From: JACCYJ01 sp038198775
GTDB taxonomy: Bacteria; Actinomycetota; Actinomycetes; Propionibacteriales; Nocardioidaceae
Length of the DNA: 64,000 nt
NCBI GenBank assembly: GCA_038198775.1
Contig: JBBPZV010000018.1
Coordinates: 1-64,000 of the forward strand
Direction: 5' to 3'
A model generated the notes under the pieces. The model saw only the letters and a list, made by a program, of their open reading frames with translations. It was not told the origin of the DNA and did no database searches. This document shows, piece by piece, positions 33,207 through 40,846 of this stretch (position 1 is the stretch's first letter; each line of letters starts with the position of its first letter). A program made the position numbers and the translations under genes.

Positions 33207-34076
33207 ATGAAGCGCCACGAGTTGGACGTCGAGGCGCTCGGACCTTGGTCGCTGGCCACGAACAGAGCCTTCTGGGAGGGCTTCGCCCCCGCGGCGCTGC
33301 AGGCGCAGAGTGAGGCGCACGAGCTGCGCTCGGCCTTCTGCGCCGAAGTGGACTGGCGCCGCGCCGAGGTGGTGGTGACTCAGCGAGACAGCACCGCCCA
33401 CATCACGGTCGGGGGCGACGGCGACCTGGACGGTGCCGCCGAGCAGGCGTGCCGCTTCCTGTCCCTGGACGTCGACGCTCGCGAGTGGCCGGACGTCGCC
33501 GGCCGCGACCAGGTCATCGCGGCGGCCCAGGAACAGCTGCCCGGCCTGCGTCCCTGCGGCTTCCACTCCCCGTACGAGGCCGCCGCCTGGTCCGTGCTGT
33601 CCCAGCGCATCCGTATCGTCCAGGCAGCGCGGCTGCGTGCAGACCTCACTGAACGCCACGGGGACGACGGTACGTTCCCTGCGCCGGACGTGCTGCGAGG
33701 TGTCGACCTCGACCTCCCGGGCCGCAAGACCGAGTACCTGCATGCCGTCGCGGAGGCAGCGCTGGAGGGCCGGCTCGACTGCGCGTCGTTGCGGTCAGTC
33801 GACCCGGACGAGGCCGTCCGCCTGGTGCAGGAGGTCAAGGGTCTCGGCCCGTTCGCCGCCGAGCTCGTAGTCGTCCGCGGTGCCAACGCCCCTGACGCCT
33901 TTCCCCGGCACGAGCGTCGGCTCGACGCCGAGATCGCCGAACAGTACGGCCCCGGCCGCGGGCTCGAGGATGTTGCGCAAGCCTGGCGCCCGTACCGAGC
34001 CTGGGCCGCAGTCCACCTGCGTGCGCTGCGGGAGCAGCGGACCCGCGAGATCAGCAGCGGTCCCTCCACTCACTGA
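33207..34076 (+). CDS. HhH-GPD DNA glycosylase, AlkA-like
   Basis: A 289-residue protein with an N-terminal AlkA-type domain and a HhH-GPD domain. SPYEAAAWSVLSQRIRIVQA is the helical entry and VKGLGPFAAELVVVRG the helix-hairpin-helix. The GPD segment reads PDAFPRHERRLD, so a charged residue (His/Glu) stands near where AlkA has its catalytic aspartate. It may excise alkylated bases, but activity is uncertain because of that change. The start is ATG 33207 with a weak ribosome site. Confidence 0.8.
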   Translation: MKRHELDVEALGPWSLATNRAFWEGFAPAALQAQSEAHELRSAFCAEVDWRRAEVVVTQRDSTAHITVGGDGDLDGAAEQACRFLSLDVDAREWPDVAGRDQVIAAAQEQLPGLRPCGFHSPYEAAAWSVLSQRIRIVQAARLRADLTERHGDDGTFPAPDVLRGVDLDLPGRKTEYLHAVAEAALEGRLDCASLRSVDPDEAVRLVQEVKGLGPFAAELVVVRGANAPDAFPRHERRLDAEIAEQYGPGRGLEDVAQAWRPYRAWAAVHLRALREQRTREISSGPSTH

Positions 34077-34100
34077 GGACTCGCCAGCGCCACCATTGCC

Positions 34101-34283
34101 GGTGCTCCACCACGACCGCCTGATCGGCAAGCTCGACTCCAAGCCGACCACTTGGCCGGAACCCTCACCCTTAACGCCCTGCACGAGGATCTCCCCATCA
34201 CGAAGGCGATGAGCGCCGACGTGGAAGCGGAGATCGAGCGGCTCGCGGCGTGGCTCGGGCTCGCCGTCACTCGGGCGGCGTGA
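34101..34283 (+). pseudogene. C-terminal remnant of a winged-helix (YcaQ/DUF1006-type) DNA-binding protein
   Basis: PVLHHDRLIGKLDSK in one frame continues, after a single-base slip near 34143, as ADHLAGTLTLNALHEDLP followed by ITKAMSADVEAEIERLAAW in the next frame, ending at TGA 34281. This is the characteristic tail of winged-helix YcaQ-like proteins linked to interstrand crosslink repair. The rest of the gene is missing, so it is a truncated and frameshifted fragment. Confidence 0.7.
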
Positions 34284-34322
34284 CCTCTGGCGGCCGGCCT
34301 CCGCCACAGCTGATGCCCAGCG

Positions 34323-34721
34323 TTAGCCGTGAGGTTCCTCGGCCCCTCCGTGGTGCACGGCTTCCACGTTGTGGCCGTCGAGGTCGCGCAGGAACACCCC
34401 GTAGTAGCCGGGGTGGTACACCGGCCACTCGCGGGGCGCGTGCAGCACCTCCACGCCGGCCGAGACCGCGGCAGCGTGCACGGCATCGACCGCCTCCCGG
34501 CTGGAGGCCGTGAAGCCGACGTGGATCTCTCGCGCCTCCGAGGCGCCGGCCGGGCCCAGCCAGAAGCTCGGCCGACCGTCGGGGCCGCAGAGCCCGACGA
34601 CGAACGAGTCTCCGGACGGGAAACGCATGACCTCGCGCATCCCGATCGCCGCGAACGTACGCAGGTACAGCGCGACGGACGCCTCGACGTCCGCCACCTG
34701 GATGCCAAGGTGATCGAGCAT
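34323..34721 (-). CDS. VOC family protein (glyoxalase-like)
   Basis: A 132-residue VOC protein. MLDHLGIQVADVEASVALYL begins module one, and the second ends VFLRDLDGHNVEAVHHG, the standard metal-site ending of the glyoxalase superfamily. H4 and E122 are likely ligands. Start ATG 34721 was chosen because homology begins there; the frame is open further upstream but without similarity. Its substrate is unknown. Confidence 0.85.
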   Translation of the reverse strand: MLDHLGIQVADVEASVALYLRTFAAIGMREVMRFPSGDSFVVGLCGPDGRPSFWLGPAGASEAREIHVGFTASSREAVDAVHAAAVSAGVEVLHAPREWPVYHPGYYGVFLRDLDGHNVEAVHHGGAEEPHG

Positions 34722-34783
34722 GAGCACGACCGTAGCCCGGCTCGCCGACAGTGGCCTCCGCGTCCTCCGCGCGGGACTCCCGG

Positions 34784-35764
34784 TCAGTCGCGTAAGTGTG
34801 ACGGCAGACCGAAGAGCGGGAACAACCCGGTGTCGAGGAAGTTGACGATGCTGGCGACCTTGTGGTCCCGGACCTCGAGCAGGTGGATCGCCCAAGGTTC
34901 CCGACGTCCGTCCGGGCCGCTCGGCTTGTACTGCGCGTACGCCGGCGTCCCGTTTGCCCGAACCGGCACCATCCGCGAACCGCGGCACGCATGTCCTGGG
35001 CCTAGCATCCAGCGCACGATGTCGTCCGGTCCCCGCAGCCACAGCCGGTACGGTGGCATGCACTGGGTGGCGTCCTCGTGGAGCACCTCGACGAACGCGT
35101 CGATGTCGTAGCGCTCGAAGGCGTCGACGTACCGGGCGAGCAGCTCTCGGTGCTCGGCGTCCATCGGCTCGGCTCGGTGGTCGGCGTCAGCGCCACGCTG
35201 GGCGAGCGTCGCCCGGGCCCGCTGCAGCGCACTGTTGACCGAGGCGACGCTCGTGTCGAGCAGCGCCGCCACCTCGTCGGCCTTCCAGCGCAGCACCTCC
35301 CGCAGGATCAGCACTGCCCGCTGCCGCGGCGGCAGATGCTGCAGCGCGGCGACGAACGCCAACCGGATCGAGTCGCGCGCCACTGCGGTCTCGGCGGGGT
35401 CGGCGCTGGTGGACAGCACCCGCTCGTCCGGCACCGGCTCGAGCCAGGTCTGCTCGGGCAGCGGTGCGGCGAGCGACGCCTCCACCGGCTGCCACGGCGT
35501 GGCGGAGAAGTCCATCGGCAACGCGCGCCGCTTGCGGGCGTTGAGCGTGTCCAATGACACGTTGGTCGCGATCCGGTACAGCCACGACCTCACCCCGGAG
35601 CGTCCCTGGAAACCCTCCCAGCCCCGCCAGGCCCGCACCATCGTCTCCTGCACGGCGTCCTCGGCGTCGAAGGCGGACCCGAGCATCCGATAGCAGTAGC
35701 CGGTTAGCTCCCGCCGGTACGCCTCGAGCTCCAGCGCCGTTGACTCGGCGACCACACCCGTCAC
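34784..35764 (-). CDS. ECF-type sigma factor with SnoaL-like C-terminal domain (SigG/TIGR02960-like)
   Basis: A 326-residue protein. Sigma region 2 is YCYRMLGSAFDAEDAVQETM, and region 4 is HLPPRQRAVLILREVLRWKADEVAALL with DTSVASVNSALQRARATL. Residues about 200-320 form a SnoaL/NTF2-like domain (LARYVDAFERYDIDAFVEVL), as in SigJ/SigG-type factors that have no dedicated anti-sigma factor. Start GTG 35764 follows GGGAGGGAC and overlaps the preceding stop. It is the third gene of a coupled operon after GH15 and DinB-like genes. Its regulon is unknown. Confidence 0.9.
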   Translation of the reverse strand: MTGVVAESTALELEAYRRELTGYCYRMLGSAFDAEDAVQETMVRAWRGWEGFQGRSGVRSWLYRIATNVSLDTLNARKRRALPMDFSATPWQPVEASLAAPLPEQTWLEPVPDERVLSTSADPAETAVARDSIRLAFVAALQHLPPRQRAVLILREVLRWKADEVAALLDTSVASVNSALQRARATLAQRGADADHRAEPMDAEHRELLARYVDAFERYDIDAFVEVLHEDATQCMPPYRLWLRGPDDIVRWMLGPGHACRGSRMVPVRANGTPAYAQYKPSGPDGRREPWAIHLLEVRDHKVASIVNFLDTGLFPLFGLPSHLRD

Positions 35765-36084
35765 GTGACGTCCCTCCCATCGACCCGGCGCTCGAGACGG
35801 CCGGCTTGGACAGCATGAGCAGGGCCCGGAGGCCGTCGCCGAGCCCGAACGGGTGAAGCCCGGCGCCGACGGTACCCTCCTCGGACCCATAGCTGCTGAA
35901 TGCCGGCGGCTTCCGCGACTTGGTCGTCCTGGATCCGGGTCAGGTGCCAAACCAGCCACGCGATCGAGTTCCCGCCCCCACCGGGGCGGAACGCCAGCTG
36001 CTCTGGAACGAGTCCGGCTACGACCTCGTGGGTGAGGTCCCTGATCCGGCCGAACAGCTCGATCAGCAGCTTCGCACTTGTCAC
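35761..36084 (-). CDS. Truncated DinB/DUF664-like protein
   Basis: A 107-residue frame. Residues 1-68 match the start of DinB-superfamily proteins (LLIELFGRIRDLTHEVVAGL and GNSIAWLVWHLTRIQDDQVA with the metal-type His), normally about 160-170 residues long. After QLWVRGG the sequence becomes an Arg/Pro-rich tail without similarity, so the gene looks truncated. GTG 36084 overlaps the GH15 stop, and the stop overlaps the sigma-factor start, so the reading frame still couples its neighbours. Confidence 0.6.
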   Translation of the reverse strand: MTSAKLLIELFGRIRDLTHEVVAGLVPEQLAFRPGGGGNSIAWLVWHLTRIQDDQVAEAAGIQQLWVRGGYRRRRASPVRARRRPPGPAHAVQAGRLERRVDGRDVT

Positions 36085-37895
36085 GACTCCGCCTCCGCGA
36101 TGGCCCAGGCAGCGTTGACCAGACCGATGTGGCTGAACGCCTGGGGGAAGTTTCCCAGCAGCTCGCCGGTGTTCGGGTCGACCTCCTCGGCCATCAGCCC
36201 GACGTCGTTTACGTAGCCGATCGCCCGCTCGAAGACCGATCTGGCGCGGTCGACTCGACCCGCCCTCGCGAGCGCCTGCGCCAGCCAGAAGGTGCAGAGC
36301 AGGAACGTCCCCTCCTCACCCGCCAGACCGTCGGCTGCGTCGGACAGGTAGCGGTAGACCAGGCCGCGCTCATCGGTGAGGCGTTCCTCGATCGCCTCGA
36401 TGGTGGCCAGCATCCGCGGGTCGTCGGCGGGCAGGAAGCCCACGACCGCTATCATCAGCGCAGAGGCGTCGAGCTCGGTCGAGCCAAAGGACGAGGTGAA
36501 TGCGCCGGCCTCGTCACTCCATCCTCGCCGCAGCACCGTCTCTCGGATCTCGCTGCGGCACCGCTCCCAGCCGGAGACCCGGTCGGCCGCGCCGAGGAGC
36601 TCGGCCATGGCCAGCCCCCGGTCCAGCGCGACCCAGCACATCAGCTTGGAGTAGACGAAGTGCCGGGGGTCGCCGCGAATCTCCCAGATGCCCTGATCTG
36701 GGTCCTTCCAGTGCTCCACCGCGGCGTCGACACAGGCGACAAGGAAGGCCTTGGTCTGGTCGTCGACGTCGGCCAGCTGTTCGGTCAGGCGATGCGCGGC
36801 ACCGAGGATCTCACCGTAGACATCGACCTGTCGTTGCGCCCACGCACCGTTGCCCACGCGCACTGGCCGGCTGTCCCGCCAGCCTTCGAGGTGGGGCAGC
36901 TCGCGCTCTGACAGGTCGCGCTCACCGCCGACCCCGAACATGATCTGCAGCTCCTGACCGGTCTCGAGCCGCGAGGCCGCCGCCGTGGTCAGGAAGCCGA
37001 AGAAGTCCTCCGCCTCGTCCGGGCAGGCCGCGACCCACAGGGCCTCCATCGTGAAGCTGGCGTCGCGCAACCACGAGTAGCGGTAGTCCCAGTTGCGCTC
37101 CCCGCCGACACCTTCGGGCAGTGACGTGGTCGCAGCCGCCACGATCGCACCGGTCGGCTGGTACGACAGGCCCTGCAGCACCCGCCCGCTGTGGTGCACC
37201 AGGTCCGCCCACGGGCCTTCGTACGACTGGTGCATCCGCGACCAGGACCGCCAGGCCGCGACGGTGCCGTCGACGACCCCGGCCAGCTCCGACTGTGACC
37301 ACACCCGGGCTGGCTGCTGCTCGAGGGTGGAACGCTGCAACGCCAGGTAGTACGTCTCGCCGGCGCCGAGCCGGAGGAGGCCAGCGGCGCGGCCGGGGTG
37401 CAGGTCCAGCCGTACCGGACACGTCAGCACCAGCCACTCGGCGCCGCCGCGGGCGGTGACCCCGCCGTCCACTCCCGCCAGCAGCGGCACGATGAGCCCG
37501 TACTCGGGTCGTGGCCGGTAGTCGACGTCCACCTCGACCTCGCCGCCGGAGCAGTGCAGCCGGCGTACCAGCAGGTGCGGAACATCCGCGCCGAGCCGGT
37601 GGCCACCGTTGTCGGGCCCGAGCGCCAGCAGATCGGTGAGCACGAGCGTTCCCGACGAGGTGGCGAACGTGCTCTCGAGCACCAGCGTCTCGTCGAGGTA
37701 GCGGCGGCTGCACTCGGTTTCGCCGGTCGGCACCACCTGCCAGTGACCAGCGTCGGCACCGAGCAGTCTCCCGAACACCGTCGGGCTGTCGAAGCGCGGG
37801 AAACCGAGCCACTCCACGGACCCGGCTCGGTCCACCAGCGCACTCGAGTGCCGGTCGGACAGCAGGGCGTGGTCACCGATGGGAGTCGTCGACAC
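36081..37895 (-). CDS. Glycoside hydrolase family 15 protein (trehalase/glucoamylase-like)
   Basis: A 604-residue GH15 enzyme. The N-terminal beta-sandwich begins IGDHALLSDRHSSALVDRAG, and the (alpha/alpha)6 barrel contains NWDYRYSWLRDASFTMEAL with the conserved Trp-Arg-Asp. The second acidic site is in EEGTFLLCTFWLAQAL. Actinobacterial members of this length include trehalases, which split trehalose to two glucoses, but glucoamylase activity is not excluded. Start GTG 37895 follows CGGAG. No signal peptide, hence cytoplasmic. Confidence 0.88.
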   Translation of the reverse strand: MSTTPIGDHALLSDRHSSALVDRAGSVEWLGFPRFDSPTVFGRLLGADAGHWQVVPTGETECSRRYLDETLVLESTFATSSGTLVLTDLLALGPDNGGHRLGADVPHLLVRRLHCSGGEVEVDVDYRPRPEYGLIVPLLAGVDGGVTARGGAEWLVLTCPVRLDLHPGRAAGLLRLGAGETYYLALQRSTLEQQPARVWSQSELAGVVDGTVAAWRSWSRMHQSYEGPWADLVHHSGRVLQGLSYQPTGAIVAAATTSLPEGVGGERNWDYRYSWLRDASFTMEALWVAACPDEAEDFFGFLTTAAASRLETGQELQIMFGVGGERDLSERELPHLEGWRDSRPVRVGNGAWAQRQVDVYGEILGAAHRLTEQLADVDDQTKAFLVACVDAAVEHWKDPDQGIWEIRGDPRHFVYSKLMCWVALDRGLAMAELLGAADRVSGWERCRSEIRETVLRRGWSDEAGAFTSSFGSTELDASALMIAVVGFLPADDPRMLATIEAIEERLTDERGLVYRYLSDAADGLAGEEGTFLLCTFWLAQALARAGRVDRARSVFERAIGYVNDVGLMAEEVDPNTGELLGNFPQAFSHIGLVNAAWAIAEAES

Positions 37896-38419
37896 CAGCT
37901 GCTCCGCTCTCGTCGGCAGGCCATCCCCGTCGGAAAGCCAACCACAGCTATGGTCATGACGTCCCTTGAGACAGGTCATGCTCCACCACGGACACCCGTA
38001 CCTGCTGCGCTTCGACCAGGGCCGAGGCGACGTGTTCCAGGGGTCCGGTGCCCGCGCCCCCCGGCATCGTGCGCGAGGTGGTGACGTCGTACGCCGGAGG
38101 GTCCGACTGCGGCTGACGAGGACCTCTAGCGACTCGGCCGTGGTCTCGCTGAGCGGATCGGCAGCCGGAGCGGACCGTCGCGGGTGGCCCGCAACGAGCG
38201 GCGGCCGCTGCACGAAGCTCCTGCCCGGGCATGTCCGCGGGCGGTTGGGCGCCTCGCTTCCGTTGAGGTCTGTGACCAACGGCGCGTGGAGTCCTTCCAG
38301 TACGCTCGACAGCCTCGAACCTCCCGCTGGACAGGGCGCGGGAGCCGTGTGACGACGCTGCTTACGCTGCCGCTCCAGCGGGTGCAGTCCTTCCGGCGGA
38401 CTCGTACGCTTTCGCGAAC
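37896..38419. other. Gene-poor stretch upstream of GH15
   Basis: About 520 bases with open but unconvincing frames on both strands. A minus-strand frame of 92 codons (37954-38232) shows no similarity I recognise. The promoter of the GH15-DinB-sigma operon should lie near its right-hand start. Nothing else can be supported. Confidence 0.5.
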
Positions 38420-38739
38420 GTGAACGAAGACTCGATTGACGCTATGCCTTCGGGAGACCTGACGGAGGCGGAGGAGCTCGCCCTAGACGAGGAGGACGAG
38501 GCTTCGGCTCGGCGTATGTCGCGCCAGGATTCCTGTCCGCAAACCCCGTCACGACGTATTAATCTGACGGCTCGGTCGACCAGGCTTACGGACCACTGCC
38601 AGCGCGTGCGACGGCAGAGGCGCAGATGGACGACAGTCTCTCGTACCAGCATGCCTCATGTGGTTGGCACCGAACGGGGCTTCCTCCGTAGTTCGTACTT
38701 CTCAAGCCGGAGGGGATTTGACGGCGGCCCGCTGGGGTG
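38420..38739 (+). other. Possible N-terminal debris of a toxin gene
   Basis: GTG 38420 opens a frame with an acidic start (NEDSIDAMPSGDLTEAEELA) that degenerates after about 40 codons. A second frame then reads SDGSVDQAYGPLPARATAE and ends at a stop. Base composition is visibly less GC-rich than in the neighbourhood. Read with the next feature, it may be the front of a decayed polymorphic toxin. Confidence 0.3.
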
Positions 38740-39137
38740 CCGACCGCTGGTCAGATCTATGTTCACAGTCTCAAGGAGGTGCTCGCAGATCTCATTGTCG
38801 ACTACGCAGTGCCAAAGCCCGACCCGAAGGCGCCTACGGCGAATCGAGGCAAGTGGTTCGTCTATCAAGTCTACGGCCCGGCGGTGCCGCTCCAAAGCCG
38901 ACATATGCCCTCACGTGGAAATTCGGAATCTCTCAGATGCGGCTCGGAAACAGGCGCCCCGCATCCCAGCTGAACAAGTGCGAAGCAGGAGCTCCTATAC
39001 AGTGGTTTTGCAAATATCGGCGTAGGCAGGAGGACATCCAAGGACGCTATCGCGCCAGGATGTGGGAGGCGAACTACTTCGCCAACTATGTGCGCGTGAT
39101 GGGAAGGTGTCCACCGGGAGCGCCCAAGTGCATCTGA
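38740..39137 (+). pseudogene. Polymorphic-toxin-like C-terminal remnant (URI/GIY-YIG-like pattern)
   Basis: In one frame GKWFVYQVYGPAVPLQ, and after a frame change near 38890 YALTWKFGISQMRLGNR, RPASQLNKCEAGAPIQWF and YVRVMGRCPPGAPKCI before TGA 39135. The order V-Y-x-V-Y-G, then K-F-G-I-S, R-P-x-x-Q-L, and a C-P-P-G-x-x-x-C end resembles URI/GIY-YIG-type nuclease tips of bacterial polymorphic toxins. At least one frameshift separates the halves. The assignment is by pattern only. Confidence 0.4.
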
Positions 39138-39197
39138 TGCGAGAGGTGCGCCATTGATTGGGAGACGGGCTAAACAGCGTTCAGCGCAGGTAGCGTC

Positions 39198-39605
39198 GTG
39201 AGTCAGCCGCGCGCCAGCATCGGCGCGAGCAGCGGCTGGGACACCTCGGTTCCTGCGCCACCGGACTTCGACGAGGCCGAGGACGTCGTGCGCGATGCCA
39301 TGCTGGCGTCGCCGGCGTGGAGCATGTGGGGACAGTCGGTCCCGATGGAGGTGCATGCGATCATCTGGGCACACGACCGCGACAAGCTGCGTCTGAGCCC
39401 ACTTCGCCGCAGTTACGGATCGTGGGTGACCGGCCTGCTGGTGCCCCCAGGCGAGTTCCTGCGCAGCGACGAGTCCACCGTCGACGCGTGGTCGCGCATC
39501 TACCACGAGATGTGGCGCCGGGCATCCGACCGCTACGGATGGCCGGAGCCACCGCCGCCCATCCGGGTAGAGCCCGACCAGGCCCGACCTGCGAGGAGCC
39601 GCTGA
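39198..39605 (+). CDS. Hypothetical protein, possible immunity protein
   Basis: A 135-residue intact frame starting at GTG 39198. It is acidic in the first half (PPDFDEAEDVVRDAMLASPA), Trp-rich, and ends with a proline-rich tail. I recognise no family. It sits 60 bases after the toxin-like remnant in the same direction, where an immunity gene would stand. It could equally be an unrelated orphan. Confidence 0.55.
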   Translation: MSQPRASIGASSGWDTSVPAPPDFDEAEDVVRDAMLASPAWSMWGQSVPMEVHAIIWAHDRDKLRLSPLRRSYGSWVTGLLVPPGEFLRSDESTVDAWSRIYHEMWRRASDRYGWPEPPPPIRVEPDQARPARSR

Positions 39606-39631
39606 CCCCGGCGGTCTGTGACGATGACGCG

Positions 39632-40846
39632 GTGGCCGTCTTCAGCGCGCTCGAGCACCTGGAGTGCTCACGCTGCCACCAGCGTCAGGACCCGACCGAG
39701 CTCCACGGCCGCTGTCCCGCCTGTCGGTCCCCGCTGCTGGCGCGCTACGCCCTCGACGCCGTCGGCACCGATGCCGCTGCGATAGCCACCCGGGCGCCCG
39801 ACCTGTGGCGCTACCACGAACTGTTGCCCGTGTCGGCGCCCGATCGCGTCGTCAGCCTCGGCGAGGGCATGACTCCCCTGCTGCCGGCGCCTCGGCTGGC
39901 GGCCCACCTCGATCTGGGCAGGCTGTGGATCAAGGACGAGGGGATGCTGCCGACCGGGTCGTTCAAGGCCCGCGGCGCTGCGGTCGGGGTCTCCCGCGCT
40001 CGTGAGCTCGGCGCAACCCGGCTGGCGATGCCGACCAACGGAAACGCCGGTGCGGCCTGGGCCGCGTACGCCGCCAGGGCCCGGCTGGAGCTGGCGGTCG
40101 CGATGCCGGCGGCAGCTCCGGTCAGCGCCCGGTCGCAGATCGTCTCCTCTGGGGCGCAGCTGACCCTGGTGGACGGCGACATCTCCGACGCCGGCCGCCT
40201 CATCGCCGAAGCCGTCGACGACACATGGTTCGACGTGGCAACACTGAAGGAGCCGTACCGGCTCGAGGGCAAGAAGACGATGGGGTACGAGATCGCCGAG
40301 CAACTTTGCTGGCGGGCGCCGGACGTCGTCGTCTATCCCACCGGCGGCGGAGTCGGGCTCATCGGGATCCACAAGGCGCTGGTCGAGCTCGTCGAGCTGG
40401 GCTGGCTGGCCGGCCCGCTGCCCCGGCTCGTCGCCGTCCAGTCGACCGGCTGCGCACCGATCGTGGCGGCCTTCGATGCCGGTCTACGCGACTCGCAGCC
40501 TTGGCCGGAGCCGCATACGGTCGCATTCGGACTAGCGGTCCCGAAGGCCCTGGGTGACTTCTTGGTGCTGGACGCGTTGGACACGACCGGCGGCACCGCG
40601 CTGGCAGTGTCCGACGTCGACCTGCTCGCCGACGTACGCCTGGTCGGACGGCTCGAGGGCCTGTTGCTGTCACCGGAGGGCGCCGCGACGGTCACCGCGG
40701 CCCGCACGCTTCGGCGGACCGGCTGGATCGGCGCCGACGAGGAGGTCGTGCTGCTCAACACCGGCAGCGGGCTGCTCTCCCCCGACACGGTGTCGGCGGA
40801 GCTGACGCCGATCGCTTCGGACGGGGCGATCGAGCTCTCCGGCTGA
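39632..40846 (+). CDS. thrC: Threonine synthase-like PLP enzyme
   Basis: A 404-residue fold-type II PLP enzyme. A short zinc-ribbon-like start (CSRCHQ and CPAC, residues about 12-32) is common in bacterial threonine synthases of this length. The PLP lysine is in TGSFKARGAAVG (about residue 115), the phosphate loop is TGGGVGLIG, and a serine-type end LLNTGSGLL follows. It would make threonine from O-phosphohomoserine. The start is GTG 39632. Its last 514 bases overlap the open antisense frame of nei. Confidence 0.86.
   Translation: MAVFSALEHLECSRCHQRQDPTELHGRCPACRSPLLARYALDAVGTDAAAIATRAPDLWRYHELLPVSAPDRVVSLGEGMTPLLPAPRLAAHLDLGRLWIKDEGMLPTGSFKARGAAVGVSRARELGATRLAMPTNGNAGAAWAAYAARARLELAVAMPAAAPVSARSQIVSSGAQLTLVDGDISDAGRLIAEAVDDTWFDVATLKEPYRLEGKKTMGYEIAEQLCWRAPDVVVYPTGGGVGLIGIHKALVELVELGWLAGPLPRLVAVQSTGCAPIVAAFDAGLRDSQPWPEPHTVAFGLAVPKALGDFLVLDALDTTGGTALAVSDVDLLADVRLVGRLEGLLLSPEGAATVTAARTLRRTGWIGADEEVVLLNTGSGLLSPDTVSAELTPIASDGAIELSG

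Larger units (their letters stand above)
27266..39631. mobile_element. Accessory genomic island at tRNA-Gly, largely decayed
   Basis: The segment begins with integrase and excisionase wrecks right after tRNA-Gly. It contains scraps of restriction-modification, transposase and toxin genes, a VapBC pair and unrelated small genes, and it interrupts the order tig ... nei-rpiB-DsbA-like-pepN that I recall as nearly contiguous in Mycobacterium. The right border is uncertain: no attachment-site repeat was seen, and thrC may or may not belong to it. Confidence 0.55.

Noticed and set aside
27195..39631. Attachment-site direct repeat at the right end of the island
   Set aside because: I looked for the T-arm and acceptor 3' half of tRNA-Gly between 30 and 40 kb and saw no copy. 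The right border stays open.
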